Assembly (NCBI GenBank): GCA_900320245.1 | Contig: ONRP01000017.1 | Coordinates: forward strand, 1-47,678 | Length of the DNA: 47,678 nt | DNA from: an uncultured Prevotellaceae bacterium | GTDB taxonomy: Bacteria; Bacteroidota; Bacteroidia; Bacteroidales; Muribaculaceae | Reading direction: 5' to 3' | In this document: one piece after another, positions 43,360 to 47,678 of the stretch | How positions within the stretch are numbered: position 1 is the stretch's first letter | How the letters are laid out: each line of letters starts with the position of its first letter | Program-made: the position numbers and the translations under genes | Notes under the pieces: model-generated | Told to the model about the DNA's origin: nothing | The model's input: the letters and a program-made list of their open reading frames with translations, nothing else | Database searches by the model: none

Positions 43360-44670
43360 ATGTTTCTGCCCGTTCGTTTCTATTATTGCGCAGTGGTGGT
43401 GATTGTTGTCCTGGCATTGGGGCATGTGTGGCCACCGTTGTTCTACGTGGGTGCAGCGCTGCTGGCGCTGTTCGCGCTGATGCTCGGCGTCGACATCGTC
43501 CTGCTGTGGATGCGCAAGGGTGTCACGGCAAGCCGGCACTGCAACTCGCGGTTTTCCAATGGCGACGACAACCCGGTGAAAATCGAGGTGGGCAACAATT
43601 ACCCCTTTGCCGTCAGGCTGAACATCATCGACGAAATCCCTGACATCTTTCAGCGCAGAAACGTGAACTTTAGCCTGCGGTTGCGGGCCGGCGGCAATGG
43701 CACGGTGGACTACGCCCTGCGGCCCACCAAGCGCGGGGTGTACGGCTTTGGCTATATCCGGGTCTTTGCCACATCCCCCATCGGCCTCGTGCAACGCCGC
43801 CTCACGCTCGATAAGCCCATCGACGTGGCAGTATATCCCAGTTACCTCATGCTCACCCAGTATGAGTTCCTGGCCATCGGCAACAACCTGACCGAGATGG
43901 GCATCAAGCGCATCAGGCGCGTGGGCAACAACACCGAGTTTGAACAAATCAAATCCTACGTCCAGGGCGACGACTACCGCCTGATCAACTGGAAAGCCAG
44001 TGCCCGCACACACCAACTCATGGTGAACGTCTATACCGACGAACGGTCACAGCAAATCATCAACGTCATTGACAAGGGACGCATCATGCAGCAGGCATTT
44101 GAGGGGATGACCATCCTCGACTATGCCATCAATGCGTCGCTGGTGCTCTCCTATGTCGCCCTGCACCGCGACGACAAGGCCGGTGTCATCACCTTTAATG
44201 AAAAAATCGGGGATTTCGTCAAGCCCGACCGCGGCCCGACGCAGATCAACGACATCCTTGAATGCCTCTATAGCCAGACCACCAACTTTGCCGAGAGCGA
44301 CTACTCGGCACTGGTTGTCAACGTGAACCACCTGGTGGGACGCAGGAGCCTGCTCATCCTGTATACCAATTTCTTTGACTACAACAGCATGCTCCGGCAA
44401 CTGCCCTACCTGCGCCAACTCAACAGCCGTCATCGCCTGCTGGTTGTCTTCTTCATCGATGAAGAACGCCAGGAATTCATCAACCAACAGCCGCACAGCA
44501 TCAAGGACTACTACGAGCACTCCATCGCCGAAAAGATTGACCATGAGCAGAATCTCATCGTCAGCACCCTGCGCCAACATGGCATCTACAGCCTGCTCAC
44601 CCTGCCGCAGAACCTCTCGGTCGATGTCATCAACCGCTACCTCGAGATGAAGTCCCGCCAACTGTTCTGA
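43360..44670 (+). CDS. DUF58 / VWA-like protein, MoxR partner
   Basis: 436 aa from ATG 43360; a longer frame would overlap moxR. Two N-terminal membrane helices (YYCAVVVIVVLALGHVW, AALLALFALMLGVDIVLLW) are followed by a beta-rich part (KRGVYGFGYIRVFATSPIGL). The DUF58 motif GDDYRLINWKASAR lies near residue 204, then a von Willebrand A-like domain (QQIINVIDKGRIM at its start). DUF58 proteins work with MoxR in membrane-linked complexes. It is the last clear member of the cluster. Confidence 0.94.
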   Translation: MFLPVRFYYCAVVVIVVLALGHVWPPLFYVGAALLALFALMLGVDIVLLWMRKGVTASRHCNSRFSNGDDNPVKIEVGNNYPFAVRLNIIDEIPDIFQRRNVNFSLRLRAGGNGTVDYALRPTKRGVYGFGYIRVFATSPIGLVQRRLTLDKPIDVAVYPSYLMLTQYEFLAIGNNLTEMGIKRIRRVGNNTEFEQIKSYVQGDDYRLINWKASARTHQLMVNVYTDERSQQIINVIDKGRIMQQAFEGMTILDYAINASLVLSYVALHRDDKAGVITFNEKIGDFVKPDRGPTQINDILECLYSQTTNFAESDYSALVVNVNHLVGRRSLLILYTNFFDYNSMLRQLPYLRQLNSRHRLLVVFFIDEERQEFINQQPHSIKDYYEHSIAEKIDHEQNLIVSTLRQHGIYSLLTLPQNLSVDVINRYLEMKSRQLF

Positions 44671-44714
44671 CGGTTCCGTATTATTGCCCGTCCAACCCGT
44701 TTTTTTCTGCCACT

Positions 44715-45494
44715 ATGAGACTCCGTCACACGCTTCTGATATCAACATTGCTACTGGCCTGTGTAGCCTCGGCCCAAGGTCACAACGACACCATCAGGGT
44801 CATGACCTTTAACCTGCATGCCGGCCATGATGCCAGCCTGGAGCAGATCGGGCAGTTCATCAAGCAATACCAGCCCGACTTTGTCGCGCTGCAGGAAGTG
44901 GATCAAAACACCCGGCGCACCAATTGCCTGCGTCAGAACAACCGCGATTTCATCACCGAGTTGGCCCACTACAGCGGCATGCAAGGGCTGTACGGGCCCA
45001 CCATCAAGTTCAGCGGAGGCCTTTACGGCATCGGCCTGTTGACGCGGCATCAATTTGTCGACGTCCACAACATCAAGTTGCCGCATCCCGTCGAGCGCAT
45101 GGAGCAGCGGGGCCTGCTTCAGGGAACCTTCATCCTTGCCGATGGCGATACCATCACGTTTGCGTGCACCCATCTGGAAGCCTTTGACAGCGTCAGCCGC
45201 GCCGCCCAGGTTCAGTTCATATTGGACCATTTTTCCAGTCCCACGCACCCCGCCATCTTAGCCGGAGACTTCAATGCCTCGCCAACCGACCCGGTGATTG
45301 GGCAACTCATGGACCAGTGGCTCGACTGCACAACGGGCGATTTCACATTCAGCGTCACCGACCCCACCGAGAAGATTGACTACATCCTCGCCCGCCCCAA
45401 ACAGTCCTGGCACACCATCGAGTCGCAGGTCATCCCCGTCGAAATGAGCGACCACTACCCCGTCATCGCCACACTGGTCCTCACCCACAACTGA
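44715..45494 (+). CDS. Exported endonuclease/exonuclease/phosphatase (EEP) family protein
   Basis: 259 aa with a signal peptide (LLISTLLLACVASAQ). The EEP fold motifs are complete: VMTFNLHAG, FVALQEVDQN with the metal-binding Glu, THLEAF, ILAGDFNASP, the KIDYIL block, and the terminal SDHYPV. The enzyme needs a divalent metal and cuts phosphodiester or phosphomonoester bonds. DNase, sphingomyelinase-like or inositol-phosphatase activities are all possible. It lies 44 bp after DUF58 without a clear promoter or terminator between, so read-through is likely. Confidence 0.92.
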   Translation: MRLRHTLLISTLLLACVASAQGHNDTIRVMTFNLHAGHDASLEQIGQFIKQYQPDFVALQEVDQNTRRTNCLRQNNRDFITELAHYSGMQGLYGPTIKFSGGLYGIGLLTRHQFVDVHNIKLPHPVERMEQRGLLQGTFILADGDTITFACTHLEAFDSVSRAAQVQFILDHFSSPTHPAILAGDFNASPTDPVIGQLMDQWLDCTTGDFTFSVTDPTEKIDYILARPKQSWHTIESQVIPVEMSDHYPVIATLVLTHN

Positions 45495-45824
45495 CCCCAA
45501 CCAGCAACCAGGCACCAAACACCAAACCGCGCAAAAAAGGGGGGAGCGCACGCACCCCCAAAATATCTAGCGAAAACACGGTCATCAAAGAATATGTGAA
45601 GAAAAAGAGTTGAATTATCACATCAAAAGAACCAACCCTTTTTTCTTTGCAGGCCCTATTGGATACCGTTAATTCATGAGGATTGCCTCTTGATTTCATG
45701 CTGTTCTTACATTAAATAATTACCTTTGCAACATCAATGAGTTGTTATAATGAACAACAATGATTGTAGTGAGCCTAAAACTGCACATGCAATTATTGCA
45801 TAACACTCGATAGTAAAGCAAAAC
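45495..45824. other. 330-bp intergenic gap with a promoter element
   Basis: Contains a weak G/C hairpin (45538-45559), a 6-bp inverted repeat (45594-45599 with 45618-45623) and a -7 box TACCTTTG at 45721-45728 with only ATG (not TTG) 20 nt upstream. This box is the likely promoter of the regulator gene, with a leader of about 90 nt. No ORF or RNA gene seen. Confidence 0.6.
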
Positions 45825-47474
45825 ATGAAGCAACTATATGCCATACTGTTAATGCTCTTGATATCGGTTAGCGCCCTGGGGGCCAATGCCTATAATGTCA
45901 ACCAGTACAATCATTTGGCACGGTTGTCCACTGAGGAATTGATGCACCGCGGCCAGGACTTCTTGCAGAACAAGGGATTGGTCGATAGTGCCATTGTATG
46001 TTATAGTATCGTTGCCCACCGCGCCCAAAGCGAAAATCAAGAGAGCAAGGAAATGTATCAGATTGCCAGGGCACTCAACAATCTGGGCTATATCTATGCT
46101 ACCTATTACTATGACTATCACAAGGCCTACGAGAACTTAAACCAATCGATGGAATTGTCCAAACGCTACGGCTTTGACAATAACTTGGCATACGCCTACC
46201 TGAACATGGCTTCAATCATCAATGACCGCAACAGTCTCTACGCTGGCGAGGATTTCTCAAGCGACGCACTGGACAACACAAGGCAGGCCTTTGATGTCGC
46301 CGTCAAGGCACAGGAGTGGAATGTGGCCGTGACCAGTATTTATAACATGCTGGAAATGATGCGCAATAAAAACGATATCGGTCTTATCGAGCCTGAACTC
46401 AACCGTTTCAAGAACCTGCAATTGGCAGACAGCGTGGAGATGTGGCAATGCACGCGCATGTTTTGCCAAGCCACCGAGGCATATTTCGCTGGACAATATG
46501 CAACAGCGCTTGAATACTATAATCAAATGCAGGCCAAGGCCCAGGAAGTCACTACCAACCGCCAGCAGTGCATCATCAAAGCCATGCAGCAGAAGGCCAT
46601 GGTGCTGGCAACCATGCACCGTTACCACGAGGCTATAGATTACCTGCAGCAGGTTGCAGAAATCACTTCCAAACAAGGGATGCAGAGCGAACTGATCGAA
46701 ACCCACCAGGCTCTTGCCCAGGTTTATGCCGCGATGGGCGATCGTCAAAAGGCCGACCTCTATGATTACAAATACCTCAAGGCAAAAGACGAACTCATCC
46801 ATAAGAGCCATGCCGAAAAACTCGAGAAATCGCGGTTTCTTGACGAGATGCGCCGCGTCAATGAGCAGGTGGAGCAGATTCAAGCCAAGCATGAACGCGC
46901 CCACCAGTTACTGCTCATGATGAGCCTGATAGCCGCCATCATCCTCATTGCTTTGGTATTGCTTGTTCGCAGCAATATCAAGCAACGTAACTACATCAGG
47001 CATCTCTACGAAAAAAATGTGCAACTGCTGGATGTCAAAGTAGCCGCTGACCAACCAGCTTCGCACGCGGTTGACAAGCAAGAGGAATCCGCCCCCAAGT
47101 ATCAAAGCCAACTTGACCAGGAAAGTAAGGACCGCCTTTTTGACCAAATCAAGCACGTGATGGATGACATGAGCATCATCTGCAAACCCGATTTCTCACT
47201 TCAACAACTGGCTACCCTGGTGGGGAGCAACTACAAGTATGTGTCACAGGTGGTCAATGAACGTTACGGCAAGAGCTTCAAACAGGTGCTCAACGAGCAG
47301 CGGGTAAGGGAAGCCTGCCGCATCCTTAACGACACCCAACAGTCTTCTCACTTGACCATCGAGGCTATCGCTGCTAACCTGGGTTTCAATTCACGCAGCA
47401 ATTTCACCGTCACCTTTAAGCGCATCACGGGCATTTCTCCCTCCGACTTCATGAAGATGGCCAAGGAAAAATAG
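45825..47474 (+). CDS. Membrane-anchored TPR - AraC-type regulator
   Basis: 549 aa. Signal or anchor segment (1-22), then a periplasmic TPR region (about 30-335: ALNNLGYIYATYYYDYHKAYENL, HRYHEAIDYLQQVAEI). A transmembrane helix (about 362-385) and a cytoplasmic linker lead to an AraC/XylS helix-turn-helix domain (about 455-543: FSLQQLATLVGSNYKYVSQVVNERYG and IEAIAANLGFNSRSNFTVTFKRITGISPSDF). This layout, common in Bacteroidales, joins a sensor outside the membrane to a DNA-binding domain inside. The ligand is unknown. Its target may be the next gene, whose upstream region has paired palindromes. Confidence 0.92.
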   Translation: MKQLYAILLMLLISVSALGANAYNVNQYNHLARLSTEELMHRGQDFLQNKGLVDSAIVCYSIVAHRAQSENQESKEMYQIARALNNLGYIYATYYYDYHKAYENLNQSMELSKRYGFDNNLAYAYLNMASIINDRNSLYAGEDFSSDALDNTRQAFDVAVKAQEWNVAVTSIYNMLEMMRNKNDIGLIEPELNRFKNLQLADSVEMWQCTRMFCQATEAYFAGQYATALEYYNQMQAKAQEVTTNRQQCIIKAMQQKAMVLATMHRYHEAIDYLQQVAEITSKQGMQSELIETHQALAQVYAAMGDRQKADLYDYKYLKAKDELIHKSHAEKLEKSRFLDEMRRVNEQVEQIQAKHERAHQLLLMMSLIAAIILIALVLLVRSNIKQRNYIRHLYEKNVQLLDVKVAADQPASHAVDKQEESAPKYQSQLDQESKDRLFDQIKHVMDDMSIICKPDFSLQQLATLVGSNYKYVSQVVNERYGKSFKQVLNEQRVREACRILNDTQQSSHLTIEAIAANLGFNSRSNFTVTFKRITGISPSDFMKMAKEK

Positions 47475-47493
47475 GGTACATTCCATGGGCATG

Positions 47494-47546
47494 TTTCAGT
47501 GAAAAACGCCCTTTAATACACAGTTTTTGGTTCTGTTTCACGGAAA
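47494..47546. promoter_or_regulatory. Two TTTCAnnGAAA operator-like palindromes
   Basis: TTTCAGTGAAA at 47494-47504 and TTTCACGGAAA at 47536-47546 (inside the longer palindrome 47531-47551). Their starts are 42 bp apart, close to four turns of the DNA helix, and both lie just upstream of the promoter at 47571-47602. Confidence 0.55.
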
Positions 47547-47570
47547 CAGAACACAGGCGCAGGCTATTTC

Positions 47571-47602
47571 TTTGCATAGGGGAATGGCCTTAACTATTTT
47601 TG
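47571..47602 (+). promoter_or_regulatory. Promoter of the gene starting at 47670
   Basis: TTTG 47571-47574, a 20-nt spacer and TATTTTTG 47595-47602. The start of transcription is near 47609. Confidence 0.75.
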
Positions 47603-47669
47603 CCGAAGAATTCATCAACTGGTGAAAACGCTTTGAAACCATTTTCTAACCAAAATCATTTAATTATTA

Positions 47670-47678
47670 TGAACAAGT
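47670..47678 (+). CDS. Start of a gene cut by the window end
   Basis: ATG AAC AAG at the very end, preceded by an A/T-rich stretch and a full-consensus promoter. Only three codons are visible, so nothing can be said about the product. Confidence 0.5.

Overview
The window is a chromosomal segment of a member of the Bacteroidota, most likely order Bacteroidales (Muribaculaceae- or Prevotellaceae-like). The signs are GldE, a DUF3078 barrel, a TonB-type outer-membrane receptor with a carboxypeptidase-regulatory-like plug, secreted proteins ending in a type-9-secretion-like C-terminal domain, and at least nine promoters fitting the Bacteroides pattern TTG-N19-21-TAnnTTTG. No rRNA, tRNA, insertion sequence, phage or CRISPR was seen.

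Left part (1-16.9 kb): the end of rpmA (L27), an exported Lys-rich protein, then a long minus-strand stretch. This holds a YkvA-like protein and gldE, a TraB/GumN-like protein, and a seven-gene run (TM2 protein, GH25 lysozyme-like protein, three small exported proteins, a DUF3078 barrel and a C69 dipeptidase), then yidC and pyrG. pyrG has an accessory gene on each side, and each is bounded by short tandem repeats: a GxxExxY gene between 29-bp inverted ends built from the octamer NCGCTAAG, and a four-helix-bundle (S23/Avd-like) gene between 9-bp repeat arrays and a 34/35-bp minisatellite.

Middle part (16.9-28 kb): two tandem, duplicated transcription units encode large exported proteins with the same N- and C-terminal modules but different middles. 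Each has its own promoter, a roughly 320-nt leader and a terminator. Then come a nest of repeats (4 x 45 bp), a large outer-membrane receptor-like protein, a divergently transcribed carboxynorspermidine dehydrogenase-like enzyme, a Nudix hydrolase and a rhodanese lipoprotein.

Right part (28-47.7 kb): a 68-aa protein with an AAA+ ATPase, a small barrel, a calcineurin-like phosphoesterase lipoprotein, a DUF2156-GNAT fusion, an exported glutamine-amidotransferase-like fusion with a P1 (DmpA-like) peptidase, and the conserved RDD / SpoIIM / DUF4129 / DUF4350 / MoxR / DUF58 membrane cluster. Its two arms leave from one palindromic promoter. An exported EEP nuclease/phosphatase and a membrane-anchored TPR-AraC regulator follow. 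The window ends at the start codon of a gene preceded by two matching operator-like palindromes.

The most unusual material is non-coding: repeat-bounded single-gene cassettes, dispersed 7-, 8- and 9-bp tandem arrays, an orphan small-RNA unit, paired long leaders, and a self-overlapping divergent promoter. Assignments rest on reading motifs by eye; no database search was run.
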